Source: JANNRA01 sp031401035
Lineage (GTDB): Bacteria > Desulfobacterota > Binatia > HRBIN30 > CADEER01
Length of the DNA stretch: 28,842 bases
NCBI GenBank assembly: GCA_031401035.1
Contig: JANNRA010000113.1
Location: 1 to 28,842, forward strand
Direction of reading: 5' to 3'
The position numbers and the translations under genes were made by a program. The number at the start of each line of letters is the position of its first letter. Positions within the stretch are counted from its first letter, which is position 1. The notes under the pieces were generated by a model. That model saw only the letters and a program-made list of their open reading frames with translations, did no database searches and had not been told where the DNA came from. Below, piece by piece: positions 17,456 to 25,600 of this stretch.

Positions 17456-17995
17456 CTATTCGGCCGTGCGGCGCGGATCGGTCGGCGGGCGGTAGGGTTT
17501 CTTCAGGCGCGGGACGATGCCGGCGCGCAGGTAGGGCTCGAGCCATCCATGGCCGGCCTCGGGCCAGGCGTCGATGTTCGGCAGGTAGGGCTTGATGTCG
17601 AGGATCGGCGTGCCGTCGAGCAGATCGATGCCGCGCACGTGCACGCAGCCGGCGGCATGGTCGACGGCGGTGAGCGCGACGCTGGTCAGACCGATCGGCG
17701 ACGGCCGGTCCGGCGCCCGCGTGGCGAGGACGCCGCGCTTCGGACCGCCGCGCGGCGGCCGCACCAACGGCCCCCAGCCGCCGCTGCGGTGAAAGACGAA
17801 GAGCAGCCAGATGCGCGTGAAGCTCTCGAGATCGACCAACGTGCCGCGGTAGGCGGCGGCGAGTTCGATGCTGCCGACCGCATCGGGCGCCGCGGTCGGC
17901 TGATGCGGCGCGTCCTCGCGCCGCCCCCACGGCGTGCGGGCGCGGCCGATGACCGGCAGCGCGATCGACTCACTCGGCGGCGCCGCGTCCGCCAC
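17456..17995 (-). CDS. trmO: tRNA (N6-threonylcarbamoyladenosine(37)-N6)-methyltransferase TrmO (TsaA/YaeB family)
   Basis: 179-residue SAM-dependent methyltransferase of the VirR/YaeB fold that methylates t6A at position 37 of certain tRNAs. Seen: N-terminal IALPVIGRARTPW, the signature ATRAPDRPSPIGLTSVAL at 91-108 (consensus TR.P.RPNPIGLS), and LLDGTPILDIKPYLP at 125-139. The C-terminus is short, closer to the archaeal/compact type than to the 235-residue E. coli protein, which carries an extra domain. Start is a GTG at 17995, two nucleotides after the phoH stop, so translation is probably coupled to phoH. Pairing with a PIN-PhoH protein is consistent with an RNA-metabolism operon. Confidence in the family is high; tRNA specificity is inferred. 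Confidence 0.92.
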   Translation of the reverse strand: MADAAPPSESIALPVIGRARTPWGRREDAPHQPTAAPDAVGSIELAAAYRGTLVDLESFTRIWLLFVFHRSGGWGPLVRPPRGGPKRGVLATRAPDRPSPIGLTSVALTAVDHAAGCVHVRGIDLLDGTPILDIKPYLPNIDAWPEAGHGWLEPYLRAGIVPRLKKPYRPPTDPRRTAE

Positions 17996-17997
17996 CG

Positions 17998-19413
17998 TCA
18001 GAGCAGATCGCTCGCCAGCTGCGCCAGCTGCGAGCGTTCGCCCTTCTCCAGGTTGACGTGCGCATACAGCCGCTGCCCCTGCATCTTCTCGATCAGGAAG
18101 CTCAGTCCGTTCGACTGCGCGTCGAGGTAGGGGTGGTCGATCTGGAAGACATCGCCGGTGAAGACGACCTTGGTACCCTCGCCGGCGCGCGTGACGATCG
18201 TCTTCACCTCGTGCGGGGTCAGGTTCTGCGCCTCGTCGACGATGAAGAAGATGCGGTTCAGGCTGCGACCGCGAATGTACGGCAGCGCCGACACCGTCAG
18301 CTTCTCCTCGTCGAGCATCTGCTGGATCTGGTGCGCCACCGACTTGCCCTCGCCGCCGCCGTTCTGCGCCGTGCCCCTGGCCCCCCCGCCGCCCGCATGG
18401 GCGGCGCCCTTGGCCCCCCCGCCGCCCGCATGGGCGGCCCTCTTGGCCCCAATGATGACGGCGAGGTTGTCATAGAGCGGCTGCATGTACGGATCGAGCT
18501 TCGCTTTCACCTCGCCGGGTAGGTAGCCGATGTCCTTGTTGCTGAGCGGCACGATCGGCCGCGCCAGAAACACCTGCCGATACAGCCGCCGCTGCTCCAG
18601 GGCCGCCGCCAGCGCCAGCAGCGTCTTACCGGTGCCGGCCTTGCCAGTGATGGTGACCAGCGGGATCTCCGGGTCGCACAGGACCTGCAACGCGAACGTC
18701 TGCTCGGCGTTGCGCGGCATGATGCCGAAAACCGGCGCCTTGTTGACGCGCCGGATGGTACCCGCCGCCGGATCGAAGCGCGCCAGGGCCGATTTCTGGT
18801 GGTTGCGCAGGATCAGACTCTCGTTGGCCAGCAGCGGCGTGTCGAGCCCGAGGTGCTCCGGCAACACCGGCTCGCCGGCATAGAGGCGGTTGATGACCTC
18901 GAGGTCGAGGTCGGTCACCTCGCGCGTGCCGGTGTACAGCGTCGCGACATCCTTGACGTGGTCGCTCAGGTAGTCGGCGCTGGGCAGGCCGACGGCGCGC
19001 GCCTTGAGGCGCAGGTTGACGTCCTTGGAGACCAGCACGACGCGGCTGCGTGGCTTCTCCCGCGCCAACGTGTAGGCGCAGTTGAGGATCAGGTCGTCGG
19101 GCTTGCCGCGATGGAAATTGAACGCCAGGTCGGCGTGCAGGGCGCGATCGAGTTGGATGCGCACCGTGCCGTGCCCGGCCCCGATCGACACGCCGCGGTC
19201 GAAGATGGCGTCGCCGCCGAGGGCGTCGAGCGAGCGCAGGAACTCGCGCGCGTGGTGGTTGATCGACTGCGTGCCCTTCTTGAATTGATCCAGTTCCTCG
19301 AGGACCGCGATCGGAATGACGATCGCGTGCCGCGTGAACTGGGTCAGGCACGAGCTGTCGTGCAGGATGACGTTCGTGTCGAGCACGAACGTCTTGCGCG
19401 CCTCATCCGCCAT
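17998..19413 (-). CDS. PIN-PhoH protein (PhoH-like ATPase with N-terminal PIN domain)
   Basis: 471 residues. The PIN ribonuclease-type domain lies at about 7-150, with FVLDTNVILHD (Asp12), the EELDQFK segment, KPDDLI (106-107) and SKDVNL (Asp131) giving the acidic cluster. The PhoH P-loop ATPase/helicase domain lies at about 230-471, with Walker A GKAGTGKT at 257-264, RPIVPLSNKDIGYLPG, PYIRGRSLNRIF, Walker B IVDEAQNLTPHEVK (DEAQ 393-396) and VVFTGDVFQIDHPYLD. In mycobacteria and others, PhoH2-type proteins of this layout act as sequence-specific RNA helicase-RNases. Start is fixed by GGAGG 6 nt before the ATG; an upstream sigma70-like promoter fits. Odd feature: three tandem 11-residue Gly/Ala repeats (323-355) inserted between YDNLAVIIG and HQIQQML. 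trmO follows by 2 nt. Confidence 0.95.
   Translation of the reverse strand: MADEARKTFVLDTNVILHDSSCLTQFTRHAIVIPIAVLEELDQFKKGTQSINHHAREFLRSLDALGGDAIFDRGVSIGAGHGTVRIQLDRALHADLAFNFHRGKPDDLILNCAYTLAREKPRSRVVLVSKDVNLRLKARAVGLPSADYLSDHVKDVATLYTGTREVTDLDLEVINRLYAGEPVLPEHLGLDTPLLANESLILRNHQKSALARFDPAAGTIRRVNKAPVFGIMPRNAEQTFALQVLCDPEIPLVTITGKAGTGKTLLALAAALEQRRLYRQVFLARPIVPLSNKDIGYLPGEVKAKLDPYMQPLYDNLAVIIGAKRAAHAGGGGAKGAAHAGGGGARGTAQNGGGEGKSVAHQIQQMLDEEKLTVSALPYIRGRSLNRIFFIVDEAQNLTPHEVKTIVTRAGEGTKVVFTGDVFQIDHPYLDAQSNGLSFLIEKMQGQRLYAHVNLEKGERSQLAQLASDLL
18349..18447 (-). repeat. Tandem 33-bp repeat (3 units) inside phoH
   Basis: Three in-frame 33-bp units encode AKRAAHAGGGG, AKGAAHAGGGG and ARGTAQNGGGE. 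The first two units (18415-18447 and 18382-18414) differ at only 2 of 33 bases; the third (18349-18381) is diverged. Each of the two similar units contains the perfect palindrome CCGCCC-GCAT-GGGCGG, which favours replication slippage. The repeat lies in a family-variable linker of the ATPase domain, away from Walker motifs. Confidence 0.9.
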
Positions 19414-19419
19414 CCAACG

Positions 19420-19424
19420 CCTCC
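19420..19424 (-). promoter_or_regulatory. Ribosome binding site of phoH
   Basis: GGAGG on the minus strand, 6 nt before the ATG at 19413. It selects this start over the longer frame starting at 19575, which would overlap the divergent P450 and lacks PIN-domain similarity. Confidence 0.8.
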
Positions 19425-19440
19425 GCCACCGTGCCGCCAG

Positions 19441-19470
19441 CTTATAGGGAACCGCGCGCGCCGCATGCAA
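19441..19470 (-). promoter_or_regulatory. Sigma70-like promoter of phoH-trmO
   Basis: On the minus strand TTGCAT (19470-19465) is followed after 18 bases by TATAAG (19446-19441), about 28 nt upstream of the phoH ATG. The -10 box matches 5 of 6 consensus bases and the -35 box 4 of 6. It stands out in otherwise GC-dominated DNA and lies in the 118-bp divergent gap shared with the P450 gene. Confidence 0.5.
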
Positions 19471-19531
19471 TGGCAATCTCGCCGCGGCGGCAGGTCTTGA
19501 CGACCCCGGCTGGCGACGGGCAGGTGGCGGC

Positions 19532-20776
19532 ATGGATCCGGACCAGTCGCTGCAGCACATCTTCGTCGACGGCACCGCCTACCAGGACCTCGACGGCTGG
19601 CACCGCGCGGCGGACACGTTGCGCCGGGCGCCGCGGCTGCTGCGCGTCGAGGCGGAGGGCTTTCGGCCCTTCTGGGCCGTCACCCGCCACGCCGAGGTGC
19701 GCGACATCGAACGCCAGCCGGAGGCCTTCCTCAACACCGAGACGTCGGTGCTGCTGCCGAACGCGATGCTCGAACAGCAGGGCGCGCTCGGCGTGCAGAT
19801 CAAGACGCTGGTGCACATGGACGGGTCGGAGCACGGCGCATATCGCAGCCTGACCAACGACTGGTTCAAGCCGGCGAACCTGCGCCGGTTGTTCGAAACG
19901 CGCGTCGCCGAGCTGGCGCGCCGCTATGTCGACCGCATGGCGGCGTTCGGCGGGCGCTGCGACTTCGCCCGCGACGTGGCGCTGTTCTATCCACTGCAGG
20001 TGATCATGAGCATCCTCGGCGTGCCGGAGGCGGACGAACCGCGCATGCTGCAGCTCACGCAACAGCTGTTCGGCAACGAGGATCCCGAGTTCGGCGGCGA
20101 GGATCGCGGCGCGGCGATGCTGAGTGCGGCGATCGACTTCAAGAACTACTTCGACGCCATGACCGCCGACCGCCAGGCGCGCCCGACCGACGACATCGCC
20201 AGCGTCCTGTCGGCCGCGACCATCGACGGCGCGCCGATCGGCGAGCTCGAGCGTCTCGGCTACCACATCATCATCGCCACCGCCGGGCACGACACCACCT
20301 CGGCGACGCTCGCCGGCGGCATCGAGGCGCTGATGCACCGCCCCGAGCAGTTGCGCGCCCTGCAGGACGACCCGAGCCTGATCGACAACGCCGCCGACGA
20401 AATGATCCGCTGGGTCAGTCCGGTGCGCCACTTCATGCGCCGGGCGACGCGCGCCGCGCTGGTGCGTGACACGCCGATCGCCGCCGGCGACTGGCTGCTC
20501 CTCTCCTATCTGTCGGCCAACCGCGACGCCGAGGTCTTTGCCGACCCGCACGTCTTCGACGTGCGCCGCGCCAACGCCTACGAACACCTGGCCTTCGGCA
20601 CCGGCGTCCACTTCTGCCTCGGCGCCCACCTCGCCCGCCTCGAGCTGCGCACATTCCTGCGCGAGCTGCTGCCGCGCCTGCAATCGATCGAACCCGATGG
20701 GGCGCCGGAAGAGACGGTTTCGACCTTTGTCGGTGGCCTCAAGCGCCTGCCGATCCGTTACCGCCTACGCGGCTAG
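19532..20776 (+). CDS. Cytochrome P450
   Basis: 414-residue soluble bacterial P450 monooxygenase. Seen: I-helix oxygen-binding AGHDTTS at 251-257, ExxR of the K-helix EMIR at 290-293, an arginine-bearing MRRAT segment near 302-306, and the haem loop FGTGVHFCLGAHLARLE with thiolate Cys362. There is no signal or membrane anchor, so it depends on separate ferredoxin partners, none of which is encoded in this window. The HFCLG loop and HFMRRAT strand resemble the CYP125/CYP142/CYP124-like group that acts on steroids, terpenoids or methyl-branched lipids; substrate is inference only. Start ATG has a weak AGGTGG ribosome binding site. Divergent from phoH; the fucosidase gene follows 81 bp later on the same strand with no evident functional link. 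Confidence 0.95.
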   Translation: MDPDQSLQHIFVDGTAYQDLDGWHRAADTLRRAPRLLRVEAEGFRPFWAVTRHAEVRDIERQPEAFLNTETSVLLPNAMLEQQGALGVQIKTLVHMDGSEHGAYRSLTNDWFKPANLRRLFETRVAELARRYVDRMAAFGGRCDFARDVALFYPLQVIMSILGVPEADEPRMLQLTQQLFGNEDPEFGGEDRGAAMLSAAIDFKNYFDAMTADRQARPTDDIASVLSAATIDGAPIGELERLGYHIIIATAGHDTTSATLAGGIEALMHRPEQLRALQDDPSLIDNAADEMIRWVSPVRHFMRRATRAALVRDTPIAAGDWLLLSYLSANRDAEVFADPHVFDVRRANAYEHLAFGTGVHFCLGAHLARLELRTFLRELLPRLQSIEPDGAPEETVSTFVGGLKRLPIRYRLRG

Positions 20777-20857
20777 CACACGGTGCCCGAGGGGCTACCG
20801 CCGGCGCGGCGCGACGCTTGCCTTTCAGGGGTGATTCGGTTTCGGCTACATGCTGAG

Positions 20858-22570
20858 ATGATCGCCCTGCCCCGCCGCCCTCTGCCCGCCGTCGCGCTCT
20901 TCGCCCTCCTGCTGCTGCCGCCGCCGCCGACCGCCGTGGCGCAGGCCGGCGCCGCAGCCTGCGCGGCGGCCTGCGCCGCCGACTGCAACGGCGACGGCGC
21001 GGTGAGCGTCGACGAACTGGTCGACGCCGTCGCCATCGCCCTCGGCAGCGCCGGCCTCGACGGTTGCGGCGCCGGCGATCGCGACGGCGACGGCGGCATC
21101 ACCGTCGACGAGCTGCTGCAGGCCGTCGCGGTGGCGCTGCGCGGCTGCGCCGCGGCGCCCGTCGCGGCGCGGCCCACCGCCCTGTCGCCGCGACCGCTGC
21201 CCGATTGGTACGCCGACGCGAAGCTCGGGATCATGGTGCACTGGGGACCGTTCGCCGTGCCGGCCTGGGCGGAGCGCACGCTCGACCCGGAAGTGATCTT
21301 CACCGACATGACCGACCCCAACTACTTTCTCTCGACACAGGGCGTCGCGGCGTTCTTCAACCACAACCCGTACAGCGAATGGTATTGGAACTCGCTCGCC
21401 ATCGCCGACAGCGGCACCGCCGAGCATCACCGGGCCGCCTGGGGCGCGGACTTCGCGTACGAAGGCTTCGCGCCGCTCTTCGCCGCCGAGCTCGATGCCT
21501 GGCAGCCGGCCGACTGGGCGCGCACTTTCGCCCAGGCCGGCGCCCGCTACCTGGTGCTGGTGACCAAGCATCACGACGGCTACACGCTGTGGCCGAGCCA
21601 GGTCGATAATCCGCAGCGCGGCCCCGAGTGGCAGGCGCCGCGCGACGTCGTCGGCGAGCTGACGGCGGCGGCGCGCGGCCGCTGCCTGCGCATGGGGCTG
21701 TACTACTCCGGCGGCATCGATTGGACCTGGAACCCGCCGCCCTTCAAGGACCTCCTCGACGCCCTGCGCCTGGCGCCGCCGCAGGAGGCGTACGGGCGCT
21801 ACGCCGAGGCGCACTGGCGCGAGCTGATCAGCCGCTACCGTCCGTCGCTGCTGTGGAACGACATCGCCAACCCCAACACCCTCGACGCCGAGCAGTTGTT
21901 CCGCGACTTCTACGCCGCGGTTCCCGACGGCGTCGTCAACGACCGCTGGCTCTCGGCGGTGGCCGATCCGGGCGGCGACTTCCGCACCTCCGAGTTCGCC
22001 GTCGAGACCGACATCTCCCCCGACAAGTGGGAAGCCGTGCGCGGCACGAGCCGCGGCTTCGGCTACAACCAGAACGAGGAACTGGCGGACTACGGGCCGC
22101 CGGAGAAGTTCGTCCATCTGCTCATCGACGTCGTGTCCAAGAACGGCAACCTGCTGCTCAACGTCGGGCCGCGCGCCGACGGCTCGATCCCCGAGCCGCA
22201 GCTGGCCATTCTCGCCCGCCTCGGCGAGTGGCTGGCGGCGAATGGCGCGGCGATCTACGGCACGCGCCCGTGGACCCACTTCGGCGCGGCGACTGACCAG
22301 GGCATCGGCGTCCGCTTCACCGCGACGCCGGCGCGCGACGTGGTCTACGCGATCCTGCTCGGCACGCCGCCGGCCGGCGCGATCACCATCGCGGGTTTCG
22401 ACGCCGCCCCGACGGCGGTCCGCCTGCTCGCCAGCGGCGCGCCGCTCGCCTGGCGCAGCACCGCCGCGGGCCTGCAGGTGACGCTGCCCGCGCTGCCCGC
22501 CGACGGCCTGGCGCATGCCATCGCCATCACGCTCGCGTTGGGAGGCGAGGCAGCTTCGCCGCCGCCCTGA
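20858..22570 (+). CDS. Secreted GH29 alpha-L-fucosidase-like protein with N-terminal dockerin-like EF-hands
   Basis: 570 residues. Signal peptide to about residue 30 with an ALLLLPPP core. A paired calcium-binding, dockerin-like segment follows at 35-97: DCNGDGAVSVDELV (42-55) and DRDGDGGITVDELL (74-87), with flanking cysteines. The GH29 barrel runs from about 114: WYADAKLGIMVHWG, LVTKHHDGYTLW at 234-245, LYYSGGIDW, and LLWNDIANP with the likely nucleophile Asp335, then NLLLNVGPRADG. A beta-sandwich C-terminus follows. GH29 enzymes remove alpha-L-fucose from glycans by retaining hydrolysis; some family members prefer other sugars. The ATG at 20858 is chosen because it gives a normal signal peptide; it has no good ribosome binding site. 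A three-codon ATG-CTG-AGA-TGA at 20850 ends overlapping this ATG. No cohesin is seen in the window. Confidence 0.92.
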   Translation: MIALPRRPLPAVALFALLLLPPPPTAVAQAGAAACAAACAADCNGDGAVSVDELVDAVAIALGSAGLDGCGAGDRDGDGGITVDELLQAVAVALRGCAAAPVAARPTALSPRPLPDWYADAKLGIMVHWGPFAVPAWAERTLDPEVIFTDMTDPNYFLSTQGVAAFFNHNPYSEWYWNSLAIADSGTAEHHRAAWGADFAYEGFAPLFAAELDAWQPADWARTFAQAGARYLVLVTKHHDGYTLWPSQVDNPQRGPEWQAPRDVVGELTAAARGRCLRMGLYYSGGIDWTWNPPPFKDLLDALRLAPPQEAYGRYAEAHWRELISRYRPSLLWNDIANPNTLDAEQLFRDFYAAVPDGVVNDRWLSAVADPGGDFRTSEFAVETDISPDKWEAVRGTSRGFGYNQNEELADYGPPEKFVHLLIDVVSKNGNLLLNVGPRADGSIPEPQLAILARLGEWLAANGAAIYGTRPWTHFGAATDQGIGVRFTATPARDVVYAILLGTPPAGAITIAGFDAAPTAVRLLASGAPLAWRSTAAGLQVTLPALPADGLAHAIAITLALGGEAASPPP

Positions 22571-22582
22571 GCGGGGCCCCTC

Positions 22583-22690
22583 GATCCCCTCACCCTGTCC
22601 CTCTCCCTGCGGGAGAGGGGACCTTGGCAAGCACCGCGCTACTCGCCTGGCTCTCCGCTCCCGCAGGGAGAGGGACAGGGTGAGGGGATC
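22583..22690. repeat. REP-like perfect 32-bp inverted repeat between convergent genes
   Basis: Arms at 22583-22614 and 22659-22690 are exact reverse complements over 32 bp, separated by 44 bp. The left arm also folds on itself: CCCTCTCCC, loop TGC, GGGAGAGGG (22599-22619), a perfect 9-bp stem. The arm text (CCCTCACCCTGTCCCTCTCC...) resembles widespread REP/BIME-type palindromes at 3' ends of genes in high-GC proteobacteria. It starts 12 bp after the fucosidase stop and ends 1 bp before the stop of the convergent mosaic gene, so it probably also works as a two-way terminator or mRNA stabiliser. No T-run follows. Confidence 0.9.
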
Positions 22691-22691
22691 C

Positions 22692-25600
22692 CTACCGATC
22701 GAGGGCGCAGTCGCCGAAGGCGGCGGTGGTGAAGTCGGCGGCGGCGATCGGCGGGCTGACTGGCAGGGCGGCTGGGGTACAGGTGCCGCCAGCGATGACC
22801 GGCCCGCTGCCGCCGGCGGCGGGCAGGACGAGCCAGTCGGAGGCGCAGGCGACGGCGACCGGGAAGCGCGCCATGGCGCCGGCGAGGCGTTGCAGGAGCT
22901 TGGCGGCGTCGTAGGCGCTGATCGTGCCGTCACCGCTGACATCGCAGGCCAGCGCCTGGGCGCCGCCGGCGCTCTGCAGCCCGACGGCGAGGCGCAGCGC
23001 CGAGGTGGCGTCGGCGGCGTCGACGGCGCCGGCCGTGCCGCCCTGACGCGCCCCGCGCAGGGTCCACGCGCCCGGGGCGACGTTGGCGAAGGCGAAGGCG
23101 CCGGTGGCGATGCTCTGCGTCGTCGCCTGCGCGGCGCCGCTGAGCGTGACGTCGACACCGGCGACGCCCGCGCCATCGCCGGCGTGGCGCACCGCACCGG
23201 CGACGACGCCCGGCGTCAGCGCCGGCGGCGTCGCGCTCGGCGTGCGCGTCGCGGTCGGCGGCACGGTTGGCGGCAGAGTGGCCGTCGGGGTGGCACCCGG
23301 GCCCGCCGCCGCGCGCCCGTCGAGCTGGCGCAGGTAGGCGAGCAGATTGGCGCGGTCGGTCGACGACAACCCGAGCACCAGGCGGTGCGGCTGCGCCGCG
23401 GCAAGCTCCGCCGCCGTACTGACGACGATTTCGTCGAGGCTGATGTTCGGGAAGCTGCTGGTCGAGGAGAGCTCGATGGTGTTGGTCGCCCCGGCGGCGA
23501 AGCTGACGTTCTCGAGCCGCACCGTGCCCCAGTTGACGTGTCGCCAACCGGGCTCGTTGCCGAGCAGCGGCAGGGAGGTGGCGTAGGCAGTGCCGTTGAC
23601 GCGCGCCGTCAGATTGAAGACGCCGTAGCCGGAGCTATAGCGCACCTCGAGCGCGCCGACGCCGCCAGCGCCGCCATTGACGTTGCGCAGCGTCAGCCGG
23701 CCGTCGGTGCCGGAGATGGCGACATAGGCGCGGCCGCGCACGGCGTCGTCGTTGTTGTACTCGACCCACTGCGTGACCGGGCCGGCGTTGCCGCTGGTAC
23801 TGCCCGACTCGGCCGCGATAACCGTCCCGCCGGCGACGCGGAAGACGTCGTCGAGCGTCGCCGCCGAGCCGTCGTGGAAGTACGGCGGCGTGTCCCAGAC
23901 GCCGAGCAGGGTCGGCGTGTCGATTCCGGTGAGCGGCGCGCCGAGGCGCTGGCCGGAAGTCGTGCGCAGCGTGCCGACGTCGTGCAGGGTCGCCGCGCCG
24001 ACGCTGCTGTCGGTGAGGCGCGCGCCGGCGTGGCAGGTGACGCAGCCCTGCGCCGCGAACACCGCGGCGCCGCTCTGCGCGGCGGCGGTCATGCTGCCGT
24101 CGGCGTTGCGCTGCGGGCTGCGCGGCAGGCTCGCCGCGTCGAGCGCGGTGACATACGCCGCCAGCGCGTCGAGGTCGGCGGAGCGGCCGGCCTTGGGCGC
24201 GCCGAGCGGCGCGGTGCGGGCGGCGAAGTCGACGTCGGTCATGAAGCCCTCGCCGCCGAAGGCGAGGCGCATGTCGTTCTCGAAGTCCTGGATCTCGTCG
24301 AAGTTGGCGCTCCAGTGTACGTTGCCGTGCGCCATACCGCCGCGCCCGTGCAGGGTCGTGGTGTTGCGCAGGCCCTCGCCGCGGCCGGTGAAGTCCCACA
24401 CCCGCCCGTCGTGACTGCCGTCGAGGTGGCAGGTGGCGCAGCTCATGTACCCCTCGGCGCTCATGCGCGTGTCGCTGGCGTCGTAGAAGATGCGCTTGCC
24501 GGTCAGCACCGGCGCGGCGAGCGGTTCGCTCGCCACCGTCGACACCTGCTGCGACGGCACCGACAGGTCGCCGCGACGGAACAGGCCGTCGGTGTCGAGC
24601 ACGCTGACGGCGCGGTCGAGGAAGTCGTTGACGAAGGCGCGGCCGCTGGTCGCGTCGACACACAGCCCCTGCGGCGCGCGGCCGGCGCCGAGCCGGGTGA
24701 CGAAGCCGCCGAGGCCGGTCGAGGCAGCGACGGCGAGGGCGTCGAGCACCACCACCTCGTTGTTGCCCTGCAGCGCGACGAGCAGGTAGTCGCCGAGCGG
24801 CGAGAAGGCGAGGGCGCTGGCCGAGTCGCTGTTGTCGATGTCGATGGCGCGACGCAGCGTGTTGGTGGTCAGGTCGATCTGCGCGACGACGTTGCGCACC
24901 GTGTTGTCCTGGTCGAGGTCGGCGGCGAAGAGCAGGCCGCGCTCGACGTTCGGTTTGTTGCCGAGCACCCAGGCGCTCGCCCCATCCGGCGCGATGGCGA
25001 TGGCGGCGAGATGGTTGAGGACGCCGCGGCCGGAGGCGGTGGAGTCGCGGTTGGCGTCGCCGCCGAACTTCGGCAGGGCGAGGGTGCGCGTCAGGGTGAA
25101 GGTGGCGGCGTTGACGTCCCACACCTCGGCGCGGTCGCGCGGCGACAGGAAGCGCGTCACCAGGACGCGCCCGCCGTCGGCGCTGACCGCGACTGCACGC
25201 GGCGTCGGGCCGAGCGCCAGACGCCCGGTCTCGAGGCGTGTCGCGGCATTGAAGCGCGCCAGCGCGCCGGCGCCGGCGAGGGCGACGTAGATCGTCGCGC
25301 CGTCGGGCGAGGCGGCCAGACCGGCGGGGGCGCTGCCGTAGCCGGTGGCGAGGCTGGCGATCGGCGCGCCGGAGGCGTCGAGGACGCGCAGCCGGTCGTC
25401 GTCGTGGCAGGCGATCCACAACTGCCCGCCGGCGGCACGGACGACGGCGCGCGGATCGTCGCAGACCGGCACCTCGAGCAGCGTCGCGCGCGTGTCGGCA
25501 TCGACGCTCGCCAGCGTATCCGCGTCGGGATTGACGGCCCACACCCGGCGCGCGGTCGCGTCGCAGAGGACCTGGCCTCCGGCACTCGGCGGCGGCGCCG

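Noticed and set aside
14215..17595. An 1126-codon open frame on the plus strand
   Set aside because: Antisense to the propeller/haem gene, whose haem motifs, signal peptide and propeller repeats identify the true strand.
18361..18453. Repeat cluster considered as a CRISPR-like or mobile element
   Set aside because: The units are contiguous, in frame and without spacers inside phoH; a slippage-expanded coding repeat explains them.
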